Numbered from the stretch's first letter, positions 16,348-25,043 are shown. The stretch: DNA of 64,000 bases from Hylemonella gracilis (GCF_004328645.1 NZ_CP031395.1:2071501-2135500); one strand, 5' to 3'. Numbers and translations: made by a program. Notes: generated from the letters alone by a model not told the origin.

Positions 16348-16820
16348 CAGATGTTGTTCAGCAGGTTGGCCATTTCCACGGCGGTGCGGGCCGCGTCGCG
16401 GCCTTTTTCGCTTTGGCGGGCGACGGCCTGGGCCATGTTCTCGACCGTGAGGATGGCATTGGCGATCGGGGTCTGGTAGTCCAGCGCGATGCGGGAGACA
16501 CCCGCGCCGGATTCATTGGCCACCAGTTCGAAGTGGTAGGTCTCGCCGCGGATGATGCAGCCCAGGGCGATCAGTGCGTCGTAATGTGTCTTCTCGGCCA
16601 ATCCCTGCAGGGCGCTGGGCACTTCCAGCGCGCCGGGCACCTGGAAATGGTCGATGTTGCGTTCCTGCACACCCAGCGCGAGCAGTTCGGCGCGGCAGGC
16701 GGCGGCCAGGGCGTCGGTCACGTCCTGGTTGAAGCGTGCTTGCACGATGCCGATGGCGAGGTCGCTGCCGTCGAGCCGCGCATCGCTGGCTTGCAGTTGT
16801 CCTTGGTTGGCGCTGAACAT
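16347..16820 (-). CDS. ribH: RibH, 6,7-dimethyl-8-ribityllumazine synthase
   Basis: A 157-residue lumazine synthase that condenses 3,4-dihydroxy-2-butanone 4-phosphate with the pyrimidine intermediate of riboflavin synthesis. Characteristic segments are [14 protein letters not shown], the [15 protein letters not shown] loop, [24 protein letters not shown] with the catalytic histidine, and a [12 protein letters not shown] phosphate-binding end. It lies 57 bases downstream of ribBA and overlaps nusB. Confidence 0.97.
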   Translation of the reverse strand: MFSANQGQLQASDARLDGSDLAIGIVQARFNQDVTDALAAACRAELLALGVQERNIDHFQVPGALEVPSALQGLAEKTHYDALIALGCIIRGETYHFELVANESGAGVSRIALDYQTPIANAILTVENMAQAVARQSEKGRDAARTAVEMANLLNNI

Positions 16821-16877
16821 GGGGAGATTTCCTTCGAATGGGGGAATGGGTGGGGCGGTGAGGTGGGCCGCGAGGAC

Positions 16878-17996
16878 TCAGGGCGAGATGTGCTCGACGA
16901 TCTCCAGCCCATAACCGACCACGCTGGGCAGGCGACGGGACTGGCCCAGCAGCCGCATGCGCTGGACGCGGTGGTCGCGCAGGATCTGCGCACCGATGCC
17001 GTAGGTGCGCAGGTCCACCGTGGTGCGTGGCGCGACGGCGCTGCCATTGAACTGGGCCAGCAACTGACCGGCATCCTCGCCACAGTTGAGCAGCACCACG
17101 ATGCCGCGGCCTTCGCGCGCGACGCGCGCCAGGCTGGCGTCCAGGCTCCAGGAATGGCGGGCGCGGCCCACTTCCAGCGCGTCCAGCAGCGACAGCGGTT
17201 CGTGCACGCGGGTCAGCACGGGCTCTTGCTCCGCCCGGCCGGGGTCGTCCAGGCCCAGGGTGAGCGCCAGGTGCAGGCTCTTGCTGGGTTTGTCGCGGTA
17301 GGCGTGGGCGGTGAATTCGCCGTAGGCGGTCGTGAGCGGGCGACTGGCGACTTTCTCGATCAGCGACTCGGTGCGGCTGCGGTACTCGATCAGGTCAGCG
17401 ATGGTGCCGATCTTCAGGCCGTGCTCGGCCGCGAACAACTGCAGGTCGGGCAGGCGGGCCATGGTGCCATCGTCCTTCATCACCTCGCAGATCACGGAGG
17501 CGGGCGAGCAGCCCGCCATGGCGGCCAGATCGCAACCGGCCTCGGTATGGCCGGCGCGCATCAGCACGCCGCCATCCACCGCCTGCAGCGGGAAGATGTG
17601 GCCGGGTTGCACCAGGTCGTCGGGCTTGGCGTCGCGGGCCACCGCGACCTGGACGGTGCGCGCGCGGTCAGCGGCCGAAATGCCGGTGCTCACGCCCGTG
17701 GCCGCCTCGATGCTGACGGTGAAGGCCGTGCCGTGCTGGGCGCCGTTCCTGGCGGCCATGGGCGGCAGGCGCAGGTGCTCGCAGCGCTCGCGTGTCAGCG
17801 TCAGGCAGATCAAGCCCCGTGCGTGCCTGGCCATGAAGTTGATGGCCTCGGCCGTGATGTGGTCGGCGGCGATGACGATGTCGCCCTCGTTCTCGCGGTC
17901 TTCCTCGTCGACGAGGATGACCATGCGGCCAGCGCGCATCTCGGCCACGATGTCCTCGACGGGCGAGATGGGAACGGGCGATGGCTTGGTGTTCAT
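16878..17996 (-). CDS. ribBA: RibBA-type protein: DHBP synthase with a degenerate GTP cyclohydrolase II domain
   Basis: A 372-residue protein. The N-terminal domain (1 to about 205) is a complete 3,4-dihydroxy-2-butanone 4-phosphate synthase with VDEEDRENEGDIVIAA, the GHIFPLQA loop and RAGHTEAGCDLA. The C-terminal domain aligns with GTP cyclohydrolase II but lacks the zinc-binding cysteine triplet and the usual catalytic motifs, so GTP cyclohydrolase activity is unlikely. The C-terminal domain may be structural or regulatory, as proposed for RibBX-type proteins. It overlaps the ribE stop by four bases (ATGA). A separate ribA must be encoded elsewhere. Confidence 0.93.
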   Translation of the reverse strand: MNTKPSPVPISPVEDIVAEMRAGRMVILVDEEDRENEGDIVIAADHITAEAINFMARHARGLICLTLTRERCEHLRLPPMAARNGAQHGTAFTVSIEAATGVSTGISAADRARTVQVAVARDAKPDDLVQPGHIFPLQAVDGGVLMRAGHTEAGCDLAAMAGCSPASVICEVMKDDGTMARLPDLQLFAAEHGLKIGTIADLIEYRSRTESLIEKVASRPLTTAYGEFTAHAYRDKPSKSLHLALTLGLDDPGRAEQEPVLTRVHEPLSLLDALEVGRARHSWSLDASLARVAREGRGIVVLLNCGEDAGQLLAQFNGSAVAPRTTVDLRTYGIGAQILRDHRVQRMRLLGQSRRLPSVVGYGLEIVEHISP

Positions 17997-18640
17997 GAGT
18001 TTGCTTTCAACATGCGCTCGACGTAGCGGGCGACGGTGTCGATTTCCAGGTTCACGCCCGAGCCGGCCTTGAGCAGGCCCAGGGAAGTGTTTTGCACGGT
18101 GTGCGGGATGAGGTTGATGCTGATTTCGCAGCCGCCGCCGGAGGCGGCGGGCTGGTCCACGACCTGGTTCACCGTCAGGCTCACGCCGTTGACCGTGATG
18201 GAGCCCTTGTAGGCCAGGTAGCGGGCCAGTTCCTGGGGAATGCGGATGCGCAGTTCCCAGCTTTCGCCGACCTGGGCGAAGTGGCTGACCGTGCCCACGC
18301 CGTCCACGTGGCCCGAGACGATGTGCCCGCCCAGGCGGTCGCCCGCGCGCAGGGCTTTTTCTAGGTTGACGGTCTGGCCCTCGGCCAGGCCCGTGGTCTT
18401 GGCCAGGGATTCGGCGGAGATGTCGATGGTGAACTGCCGGCGCGGTGCGTCCAGCGTCGTCACCGTCATGCAGGCGCCGTTGAGCGCGATGCTGTCGCCC
18501 AGGCCCACGTCGTCCAGATAGTCGGGAGGGGCGGTGTCGGGCGGGCAGGCGATAGTCAGGCGCTTGCCGTGCTGTAAAGAACTGCCGAGGTCGTGGCTGG
18601 CGACGATGCGCCCCACGCCGGTGATGATGCCGGTGAACAT
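17993..18640 (-). CDS. ribE: RibE, riboflavin synthase alpha chain
   Basis: A 215-residue riboflavin synthase made of two tandem lumazine-binding repeats. The first begins MFTGIITGVGRI, and the second contains GGHIVSGHVDGVG and a SITVNGVSLTVNQV strand. It performs the final dismutation giving riboflavin. It is the first gene of the ribE-ribBA-ribH-nusB run. The upstream gap (60 bases) is too short for an FMN riboswitch and none is seen. Confidence 0.97.
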   Translation of the reverse strand: MFTGIITGVGRIVASHDLGSSLQHGKRLTIACPPDTAPPDYLDDVGLGDSIALNGACMTVTTLDAPRRQFTIDISAESLAKTTGLAEGQTVNLEKALRAGDRLGGHIVSGHVDGVGTVSHFAQVGESWELRIRIPQELARYLAYKGSITVNGVSLTVNQVVDQPAASGGGCEISINLIPHTVQNTSLGLLKAGSGVNLEIDTVARYVERMLKANS

Positions 18641-18700
18641 AGGGGCGCTATTTTCGCAGAATGCGGCCCCTCGGTCGGCCGCCTGGTGGTTTGGCCCTCT

Positions 18701-19228
18701 TCAGGGCCGGGCCGTGGAGCCCGACATCGGGTTTTCAGTGCGGTTTGCGCCCCGGAACGCGAGGCACTGCAGCGCGAAGCCCACGACGAAGACCAGCAGC
18801 CAGACCAGCAGCGCGGTCTGCACCACGGGGTCCTCCGGGCCGGTCGCCACCGGCTGCGCCACGGGCAGACGGCTCAGTGTTTCGTTGATGCCGGGCACCA
18901 TCAGCAGGAAGAAGCTGAAGGAGAGTCCGAAGTTCTGCAGATGCGGGGCCAGGCGACCCAGGAAACGCAGCCGTGGCGCCAGCCAGGCGCCACCGAAGGC
19001 TGCCAGCAGTGCCAGCACGCCCAGCACATGGCCGGGGTTGATGCCCCCTTTGCTGGACAAACCGAAGGAGGTGAACACCGCCAGCGTCAAACCCCACAGG
19101 TAGACCTGGCCGGACGGTGCGGACGGGTCAATGCGACGGAAACGGACGAAGCCGTAGAGGCCCGCGACGACGGGGGCGAGGCTGATCAGGGTATGGGCGA
19201 TGCCCAGGGTGGATAGGGGGTTCGGCAT
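18701..19228 (-). CDS. Small integral membrane protein under probable TetR control
   Basis: A 175-residue protein with about five hydrophobic helices (near 8-28, 42-56, 65-83, 98-112 and 138-160). No family was recognised with confidence. It lies downstream of a TetR-family gene on the same strand. A palindromic site (19252-19269) sits 24 bases before its start and matches a site in front of the TetR gene, so it is very likely the regulated target. A transport or stress role is only a guess. Confidence 0.72.
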   Translation of the reverse strand: MPNPLSTLGIAHTLISLAPVVAGLYGFVRFRRIDPSAPSGQVYLWGLTLAVFTSFGLSSKGGINPGHVLGVLALLAAFGGAWLAPRLRFLGRLAPHLQNFGLSFSFFLLMVPGINETLSRLPVAQPVATGPEDPVVQTALLVWLLVFVVGFALQCLAFRGANRTENPMSGSTARP

Positions 19229-19251
19229 GGTGGTTCTCGGTCAGGATTTTA

Positions 19252-19269
19252 ATCTACTAGTAGGTAGAT
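19252..19269. promoter_or_regulatory. Probable TetR operator before the membrane protein gene
   Basis: The site reads CTAC-TAGTAG-GTAG flanked by AT on both sides. The arms are ATCTAC and GTAGAT, with a six-base centre. The same layout (CCTAC-TAGTTG-GTAGG) occurs at 19940-19955 in front of the TetR gene. Two copies flanking one regulator gene make a repressor-binding role likely. Confidence 0.65.
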
Positions 19270-19318
19270 ATTGAGGGTCAAAGAAAGGCGGCAAAAGCCG
19301 CCGGGGAGGGGCCTGGCA

Positions 19319-19906
19319 TCAGGCGGCTTGGGTGAGCTTGAGGATGGCCGGCTGCACGATGGTCGGGAAGGACATCGGGTCGTCCAGAGCGCGGGCCACC
19401 AGCATGGCGCCGTGCACCACGGCCATGAAGGCGCGCGCGGAAACAGTTGGACTGTTGAGCAGATGGAATTGGCCGCGCTCCGCGCCGCGCTGGAGTACGC
19501 CGGCCAGCCAGGTGTTTAGGTCTTGGAAATGCGCCTGAACCTCGGTGGCGACTTCGGGTGGGATGGTGGGCATTTCGGTCGCCAGCATGGCGCAAATGCA
19601 AAAGGAGTGTTCACCGCCGCGAATGCAGCCGGCCCAGTAGTCCGCATAGGCATTAAGTTCGGACAAGGGATCGTCGAACTGCGTTTCCAGCGTGGCTAGG
19701 CCGGCCTGGGCGTCCCGGCGATAGAGCCGGACCACGGTCTGCACCAACGTCGCCTTGCTGGGGAAATGGTGGTGGATGCTGGCCTTGCTGATGTTCACGC
19801 GCTGGGCCAGGTCGGCGTAGCTGAAGCTGTTATAGCCCCCGGCGACCAGCAGCGAGCGGGTCTGCGCGACGATTTCGGCGGCTTTGGGCGACAGTTCCGA
19901 GGACAT
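19319..19906 (-). CDS. TetR/AcrR-family transcriptional repressor
   Basis: A 195-residue regulator from ATG 19906; the frame runs 60 bases further upstream, but that would place the operator inside the gene. The N-terminal helix-turn-helix reads YADLAQRVNISKASIHHHFPSKATLVQTV. The C-terminal ligand domain contains CICAMLATEMPTIPPEV, as in the C-terminal domains of the TetR_C_11 type. It probably represses itself and the membrane protein gene downstream through paired palindromes. Confidence 0.88.
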   Translation of the reverse strand: MSSELSPKAAEIVAQTRSLLVAGGYNSFSYADLAQRVNISKASIHHHFPSKATLVQTVVRLYRRDAQAGLATLETQFDDPLSELNAYADYWAGCIRGGEHSFCICAMLATEMPTIPPEVATEVQAHFQDLNTWLAGVLQRGAERGQFHLLNSPTVSARAFMAVVHGAMLVARALDDPMSFPTIVQPAILKLTQAA

Positions 19907-19939
19907 GGGGTGGGCGGTGCGCAATTGATTGGGCCAAAT

Positions 19940-19955
19940 CCTACTAGTTGGTAGG
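19940..19955. promoter_or_regulatory. Probable TetR operator before the TetR gene
   Basis: CCTAC (19940-19944) and GTAGG (19951-19955) form perfect inverted arms around TAGTTG. The site is 34 bases upstream of the TetR start and shares its core with the site at 19252-19269, as expected for autorepression. Confidence 0.65.
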
Positions 19956-20042
19956 TTGCTTGTCAAGTCAACCGCCTGCGCCAGCCTGGAACCCTGTCGA
20001 ACGGGCCAGACACCGGCCGCGCCCGGGGCCTGTCCACGGCCC

Positions 20043-20609
20043 TCAGACCTTGAGCGCCCCCCGGAACCCTCGCGCCGCGTAGTAGGACTGCGCGCCGTTG
20101 TGGTAAGTGAAGACGGTGTCGTAACGACGGTCGCAGAACAGGGCGCCTCCGAGTTGACGGATGCTGGCGGGTGTCTGCACCCAGCTGGAGGTTTTCAGGT
20201 CGAACTCACCCAGCGTCTGCAGCTCGCGATATTGCACTTCCGTCAGCAACTCGATGCCCATCGCGGCCGCCATGTCGACGGCGGTGTCCGCGGGCGGGGC
20301 ATTGCCTTTGCGGGCTTCGAGCCCGGCGCGGTCAAAGCAGACGCTGCGTCGGCCCGTGGGGCTTTCGGCGGCGCAGTCGAAGAAGATGAACTCGCCCGTT
20401 TTCTTGTCGTGGCCCACCACGTCCGGCTCGCCCCCGGTCTGCTCCATCTCGGCGAGTGCCTTGAGTTTGTCGTCTTGGTTGTCCAGGCGTTCCTGCACGT
20501 CGGCCCAGGCCAGGCCGGGGTGGCGTTTCATGTGCCGCTCAAAACGGGTCTGGAGTGTCTTGAGCAGGGTGTTGCGCTGCGGCGTGGTCAGTGTGGGGGG
20601 CTTGGGCAT
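20043..20609 (-). CDS. DUF4256 family protein
   Basis: A 188-residue soluble protein. The segments LKTLQTRFERHMKRHPGLAW, GGEPDVVGHDKKTGEFIFFDCAAESP, GRRSVCFDRAGLEARK and CDRRYDTVFTYHNGAQSYYAARGFRG match the DUF4256 family as I remember it; its function is not known. It stands alone between a TetR unit and an HxlR regulator. The ending with YYAARGFRG is the family's usual C-terminus. Confidence 0.8.
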   Translation of the reverse strand: MPKPPTLTTPQRNTLLKTLQTRFERHMKRHPGLAWADVQERLDNQDDKLKALAEMEQTGGEPDVVGHDKKTGEFIFFDCAAESPTGRRSVCFDRAGLEARKGNAPPADTAVDMAAAMGIELLTEVQYRELQTLGEFDLKTSSWVQTPASIRQLGGALFCDRRYDTVFTYHNGAQSYYAARGFRGALKV

Positions 20610-20660
20610 GTTGGGCTGAGCTCTGGGCTCCTCGACGTGGAGTGAGGTGCAGCGTCAGGC

Positions 20661-21101
20661 CTAGGCCTGGGCGGCATCACTGGCTGGTGAGGCTGACGCG
20701 GGGGTAGGCGAAGGAGACGATGCGGCGTCAAGCTCGTCCCTGCGTTCCAGCCAGTGCAGCAGCCCGTCCAAGGCAGGGCACAGCGCCTGGCCCCAGTCGC
20801 TCAGCCGGTACTCCACCTTGGGCGGCACCTGGGCATGCACGGTGCGCGTCACGAGGCCGTCGGCCTCCAGTTGCCGCAACTGCTGGGCCAGCATCTTCTG
20901 TGAAATGCCGGTGATGCGTTTTTCCAGATCCGAATAACGTTGCACCTTGCCGTCGAACAGGTGGAAGAGGATGAGCAGCTTCCATCGCCCTTCGAGCAGT
21001 TGCAGCGCGATCTCCGCGTCGATGGCGGCGCTCATCGGCGTATGAACCTTGCGCGCGGCCTGGCGCGCGACCGTGCCGCTGGCGTGGGGCGGAGCTTTCA
21101 T
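20661..21101 (-). CDS. HxlR-family transcriptional regulator
   Basis: A 146-residue winged-helix regulator. The core LLEGRWKLLILFHLFDGKVQRYSDLEKRITGISQKMLAQQLRQLEADGLVTRTV is the standard HxlR DNA-binding domain. It has an N-terminal extension of about 20 residues and an Ala/Ser/Pro tail. It is divergent from the NTF2-like/SDR pair at 21194, so those two genes are its likely targets. HxlR members often respond to aldehydes or oxidants. Confidence 0.92.
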   Translation of the reverse strand: MKAPPHASGTVARQAARKVHTPMSAAIDAEIALQLLEGRWKLLILFHLFDGKVQRYSDLEKRITGISQKMLAQQLRQLEADGLVTRTVHAQVPPKVEYRLSDWGQALCPALDGLLHWLERRDELDAASSPSPTPASASPASDAAQA

Positions 21102-21193
21102 GGCGGTAGGGAGCTAACTTTGTCGTGCGTTCTTGTGGGTGGCGCAGTCTATGCAGAAAATTTCTGAACAGCAATTTTTTCCGGAAACCACCC

Positions 21194-21541
21194 ATGACCC
21201 TCTCTGCCTTCGCACTACCCACGCTGCCCGCTCCGCTGGGCTTGTACTTCGAGATCAGCAATGGCGCCGATGACGCGCGGCTCGTCGATTGCTTCGCAGC
21301 CGATGCCGTCGTGCGCGACGAGAGCCAGACGCACCACGGGCCCAAGGCCATCCAAGGGTGGCTGCGCGAGGCCCGGCGCAAGTACCAGCATCATGTCGAG
21401 CCCCTGAGCCTGACGCGAGACGGCGCGCGTGTCACCGTGGCCGGCAAAGTCAGCGGCAATTTCCCCGGCAGCCCCCTCAAGCTGAACCATGTGTTCGACT
21501 TGCGGGACGACAAGATCCAGTCCCTGGAGATTCACGGATGA
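21194..21541 (+). CDS. NTF2/SnoaL-like domain protein
   Basis: A 115-residue protein from ATG 21194; the frame extends upstream but without a plausible start. It has the cone-shaped NTF2-like signature: [27 protein letters not shown], a GPKAIQGWL helix and a C-terminal [18 protein letters not shown] sheet. Such proteins are small isomerase/hydrolase-like folds or binding modules. It overlaps the SDR gene by 4 bases (ATGA) and is divergent from an HxlR regulator. Confidence 0.82.
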   Translation: MTLSAFALPTLPAPLGLYFEISNGADDARLVDCFAADAVVRDESQTHHGPKAIQGWLREARRKYQHHVEPLSLTRDGARVTVAGKVSGNFPGSPLKLNHVFDLRDDKIQSLEIHG

Positions 21542-22332
21542 TCGGTATGGACCTCGAGCTTGAAGGCCGGCGCGTTCTCGTCACTGCGGGCACCAGGGGC
21601 GCGGGCGCCGCCGTGGTGGCGCTCTTCCTGGCGCAGGGCGCGCGGGTGCTGACCGCGGCACGTGAGCGACCGGCGGACTTGGCGCCCGAGCGTTTCGTCG
21701 CGGCCGACCTCACGACACTCGACGGTTGCCAGGCGCTGGCCGAGGCTGTACAGCAGCGGCTGGGCGGCGTGGACGTGATCGTCCATGTGCTGGGTGGATC
21801 GTCCGCACCCGGCGGCGGTTACGCGGTGCTGGGGGAGGACGTGTGGCAGCGCGAGCTCAACCTCAATCTCCTGCCAGCAGTGCGTCTGGACCGGATGCTG
21901 CTGCCCGGCATGCTGGCGCGCAAAGACACGGAGGAAAAGGGCGTGATCATTCATGTCACCTCCATCCAGCGTGAACTGCCCTTGCCGGAATCGACCACGG
22001 CCTACGCGGCGGCCAAGGCCGCGCTCTCGACCTACAGCAAGAGCCTGTCCAAGGAGGTCACGCCCCAGGGCGTGCGGGTGCTGCGTGTCGCGCCGGGCTG
22101 GATCGAGACCGAGGCCTCCGTGGCCCTGGCCGAGCGACTCGCGCACCAGGCGGGCACCGACTATGACGGCGGCAAGCAGATCATCATGAAGGCGCTGGGC
22201 GGCATTCCGCTGGGGCGACCGTCTCGCCCTGCCGAGGTGGCGAACCTGATCGCCTTCCTGGCCTCGCCGCGTGCCGCGACCATCACCGGCACCGAAATCG
22301 TGATCGACGGCGGAACTATTCCAACCGCGTGA
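21538..22332 (+). CDS. Short-chain dehydrogenase/reductase
   Basis: A 264-residue classical SDR from ATG 21538. The cofactor motif [12 protein letters not shown] lies near residues 15-26; catalytic S142 and the Y156-x3-K160 pair (TSIQ, YAAAK) follow. The C-terminal [18 protein letters not shown] is normal. It oxidises or reduces an unknown alcohol or ketone. It is co-translated with the NTF2-like gene and convergent with the TetR gene at 22339, leaving only 6 bases between the stops. Confidence 0.9.
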   Translation: MIGMDLELEGRRVLVTAGTRGAGAAVVALFLAQGARVLTAARERPADLAPERFVAADLTTLDGCQALAEAVQQRLGGVDVIVHVLGGSSAPGGGYAVLGEDVWQRELNLNLLPAVRLDRMLLPGMLARKDTEEKGVIIHVTSIQRELPLPESTTAYAAAKAALSTYSKSLSKEVTPQGVRVLRVAPGWIETEASVALAERLAHQAGTDYDGGKQIIMKALGGIPLGRPSRPAEVANLIAFLASPRAATITGTEIVIDGGTIPTA

Positions 22333-22338
22333 CACCGT

Positions 22339-22989
22339 TCACCGCGAAGTTCGGCGAGGCGGAGCGCCTGCACGTACCAGATACCCGAGACACAAGGACT
22401 CCAACTGCCCTGGCAAGGTCCGCGTCAATTTCGCCGGCGCAGTGCCCTCCATCACCGAGTGCATCGTTCCCGTCATCGCCGCGCTGAACATGTACGTTAC
22501 CGTGGGCAGGTCATCGAACCGGACGTCCGTCGCCGTCGCCAGCATGGCTGCCAGCGCACTTCGACCGCGCTGTTGCGCCTGCGCGATCAACGGCCGGCAA
22601 TCCAGCTCTCCCGCAACCGCATACAGCGCGCGCCCTTCCTCCATATCGGCCGTCTTCGCTTTCACGAAGGCGCGCACGACGACGGCCGCCATCTTCGCCA
22701 GCGGTTCACCGTGCGCCGATGCTGCCGCTTCTTCCAAGGCGGTTCCGATACGTCCCAGGTGCCGCTCCAGCACCGCATACAGCAGCGCCTGTTTGTGCGG
22801 GTAGTACTGATACAGCGTGCCGACCGACGCCCCGGCCCGTTCCGCGACCCGGATGGTCGTCAGTTTCCGCAGTCCATCGGCCAGCAAGACCTGAATAGTG
22901 GCGTCGAAGATCGCGTCCACGGTGGCTTGCGAACGCGCTTGACGCGGCTGTTTCCGGGGCTTCAGGGACGTTTCGGGGCGGGCGTTCAT
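22339..22989 (-). CDS. TetR-family transcriptional regulator
   Basis: A 216-residue repressor. After a basic N-terminal arm (KPRKQPRQARSQ), the DNA-binding domain reads LTTIRVAERAGASVGTLYQYYPHKQALLYAVLERHL. The rest is an effector domain of the AcrR type. It is divergent from the ydbC-like reductase gene; the intervening 91 bases hold a palindrome (23006-23019), so it most likely controls that gene and itself. Confidence 0.9.
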   Translation of the reverse strand: MNARPETSLKPRKQPRQARSQATVDAIFDATIQVLLADGLRKLTTIRVAERAGASVGTLYQYYPHKQALLYAVLERHLGRIGTALEEAAASAHGEPLAKMAAVVVRAFVKAKTADMEEGRALYAVAGELDCRPLIAQAQQRGRSALAAMLATATDVRFDDLPTVTYMFSAAMTGTMHSVMEGTAPAKLTRTLPGQLESLCLGYLVRAGAPPRRTSR

Positions 22990-23005
22990 ATGCGAATTTA
23001 CAAGC

Positions 23006-23026
23006 TGAATAATGATTCATATTATT
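23006..23026. promoter_or_regulatory. Palindromic operator between divergent TetR and aldo/keto reductase genes
   Basis: TGAAT-AATG-ATTCA (23006-23019) is an inverted repeat, and a wider pair AATAAT/ATTATT (23008-23013, 23021-23026) surrounds it. It is A/T-rich against a GC-rich background and lies between the two divergent starts, as expected for a TetR operator overlapping a promoter. Confidence 0.6.
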
Positions 23027-23080
23027 GCGGATCTTGATGCACAACATCATCTTCGCTTCAACAGATTCAGGAGTTTCCCA

Positions 23081-23956
23081 ATGACAGCTGCCTCTCGCGC
23101 GGGCGCCTTCAAACTCGGCAGCCTCGCGGTCAATCGCATGGGATACGGCGCCATGCAACTGGCCGGTCCTCACGTGTTCGGCCCGCCCAAGGACCGCGCC
23201 GCGGCGGTGGCCGTGTTGCGCGCGGCCATCGAAAGCGGTGTCAACCATCTGGACACCAGCGATTTTTATGGCCCCCACGTGACCAACCAGATCATTCGTG
23301 AGGCCCTGCATCCCTACCGCGATGACTTGGTCATCGTCACCAAAGTGGGCGCGAAGCGCGGCGAGGACGCCGGATGGCTCCCAGCCACATCGCCCCAAGA
23401 GCTGCAGTCTGCCGTTCACGACAATCTGCGCAATCTCGGCCTGGACGTGATGGACGTGGTCAACCTGCGGCTGATGTTCAACCCGATGGGTCCCGCCGAA
23501 GGTGACGTCGAACCACTGCTGGCGCCGCTGGTCATGCTGCGGGACCAAGGCCTGATTCGCCATATCGGCCTGAGCAATGCCACGCCCGCGCAGGTAGCGC
23601 AGGCCAGGAGTCTGACGGACATCGTGTGCGTTCAGAACATGTACAACCTGGCACATCGCGAGAACGACGCGCTGGTGGACAGCCTGGCGCAGGCTGGCAT
23701 TGCCTATGTGCCGTTCTTCCCGCTGGGTGGTTTCTCGCCGCTGCAATCGTCGATCCTGAACGATGTGGCGGCCCAGCACGAGGCGACGCCGATGCAGGTG
23801 GCGCTGGCGTGGCTGTTGCAACGTTCGCCCAACATCCTGCTGATTCCTGGAACGTCGTCGGTGAAGCACCTGAAGCAGAACATCGCCAGCGTCGGCCTGA
23901 CGCTGGCTGCCGAGGCGATTCAGGCGCTGGATGGAATTGGGGTGACGAAACAGTAA
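23081..23956 (+). CDS. ydbC: YdbC/PdxI-type aldo/keto reductase
   Basis: A 291-residue aldo/keto reductase closely resembling E. coli YdbC: shared GYGAMQLAGPHVFGPPKDR, TSDFYGPHVTNQIIREAL, HDNLRNLGLDV and FFPLGGFSPLQSS. The E. coli protein has been described as an NADPH-dependent pyridoxal reductase (PdxI); that role is transferred by similarity. D58, Y63 and K88 are present, while the usual active-site histidine is N128 (VVNLR), as in YdbC. CAGGAG precedes the ATG at 23081. It is divergent from a TetR regulator. Confidence 0.88.
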   Translation: MTAASRAGAFKLGSLAVNRMGYGAMQLAGPHVFGPPKDRAAAVAVLRAAIESGVNHLDTSDFYGPHVTNQIIREALHPYRDDLVIVTKVGAKRGEDAGWLPATSPQELQSAVHDNLRNLGLDVMDVVNLRLMFNPMGPAEGDVEPLLAPLVMLRDQGLIRHIGLSNATPAQVAQARSLTDIVCVQNMYNLAHRENDALVDSLAQAGIAYVPFFPLGGFSPLQSSILNDVAAQHEATPMQVALAWLLQRSPNILLIPGTSSVKHLKQNIASVGLTLAAEAIQALDGIGVTKQ

Positions 23957-24002
23957 GTCATCGACAGTCAGTCGTCGCTTGGGCCGGTGGGTCGTTTAAA
24001 CC

Positions 24003-25043
24003 TTAGTGCGTGCCGATGCTCGATGACACTTTCCAGAGATCCACGCCGCCGTCGCGCGCATGCGGCTCGATCGCGGTCAGTTCTTCTTGGCTGAAGGCCA
24101 GGTTCTTCACGGCGTCCAGCGAGTCGTCCAACTGCTCCACGGTGCGGACGCCGATCAGCGCCGAGGTGACGCGTGCGTCGCGCAATGCCCACGCGATCGC
24201 CATCTGCGCCAGGGTCTGTCCGCGCCGGGCGGCGATGCCGTTGAGCGCCTGGATGTGCCGCAGGTTGTCCTCGCTCAGCATGCCCTGTTTCATCGAGCCG
24301 CCGCGAGTGGCGCGCGTGTCCTCGGGGACACCGTTGAGGTACTTGCTGGTCAGCAGGCCCTGGGCCAGCGGCGAGAAGGCAATGCAGCCGACGCCGAGTT
24401 CCCCCAGCGTGTCGAGCAGGCCGCGCTCGATCGCGCGGTTGAGCATCGAGTAATTCGGCTGGTGGATCAAGAGCGGGACCTTCTCGGCGGCCAGGATCTT
24501 CGCGGCCTCGCGGGTGAGTTCGGGCGAGTACGAGGAAATGCCCACGTACAGCGCCTTGCCCTGCCGGTGCAACTGCACCAGCGCATGCATGGTTTCGTCC
24601 AGTGGCGTGTCCGGGTCCACGCGGTGCGAGTAAAAGATGTCCACGTAGTCCAGCCCCATGCGCTTGAGACTCTGATCGCAGCTGGCAATGAGGTGTTTGC
24701 GTGTGCCGGTCGGGCCGCCGTAAGGCCCGGGCCACATGCCCCAGCCGGCCTTGGTCGAGATGATCAGCTCATCGCGATGCGGTGCGAAGTCCGCGGCGAG
24801 CCAGCGACCGAAGTTCTCTTCCGCCGATCCGGCGGGCGGGCCATAGTTGTTCGCGAGATCGAAATGGGTCACGCCGCGGTCGAAGGCCCGGCGCAGGACG
24901 GCGCGCCCGGTCTCGAAGCGATCGACGCCGCCGAAGTTTTGCCACAGGCCCAGCGAAACGGCGGGCAGCACCAGGCCGCTGCGGCCCACGCGGCGGTAAG
25001 TCATGCGGCCGTCGTAACGGGAAGGATCGGCAACAAAAGTCAT
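24003..25043 (-). CDS. yghZ: YghZ-type aldo/keto reductase (L-glyceraldehyde 3-phosphate reductase-like)
   Basis: A 346-residue aldo/keto reductase, the same length as E. coli YghZ and sharing its motifs: SLGLWQNFGGVDR, HFDLANNYGPPAGSAEENFG, IISTKAGWGMWPGPYGG and IFYSHRVDPDTPLDET. The tetrad is D62, Y67, K98 and H140. YghZ detoxifies methylglyoxal and reduces L-glyceraldehyde 3-phosphate; this role is transferred by similarity. ATG 25043 is preferred over an in-frame TTG 18 bases upstream because AAGGA lies between them. It is convergent with the ydbC-like gene. Confidence 0.9.
   Translation of the reverse strand: MTFVADPSRYDGRMTYRRVGRSGLVLPAVSLGLWQNFGGVDRFETGRAVLRRAFDRGVTHFDLANNYGPPAGSAEENFGRWLAADFAPHRDELIISTKAGWGMWPGPYGGPTGTRKHLIASCDQSLKRMGLDYVDIFYSHRVDPDTPLDETMHALVQLHRQGKALYVGISSYSPELTREAAKILAAEKVPLLIHQPNYSMLNRAIERGLLDTLGELGVGCIAFSPLAQGLLTSKYLNGVPEDTRATRGGSMKQGMLSEDNLRHIQALNGIAARRGQTLAQMAIAWALRDARVTSALIGVRTVEQLDDSLDAVKNLAFSQEELTAIEPHARDGGVDLWKVSSSIGTH

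Noticed and set aside
14560..18026. Long plus-strand open frames opposite the rib, nusB and aminotransferase genes
   Set aside because: All lie on the antisense strand of genes with strong family motifs, and their translations have no recognisable domains.
18641..18700. Possible FMN riboswitch upstream of ribE, and also upstream of ribD (26264-26449)
   Set aside because: The ribE gap is only 60 bases, and neither region shows the conserved RFN core segments. A CCGACCGGC-like string before ribD is not accompanied by the other helices.
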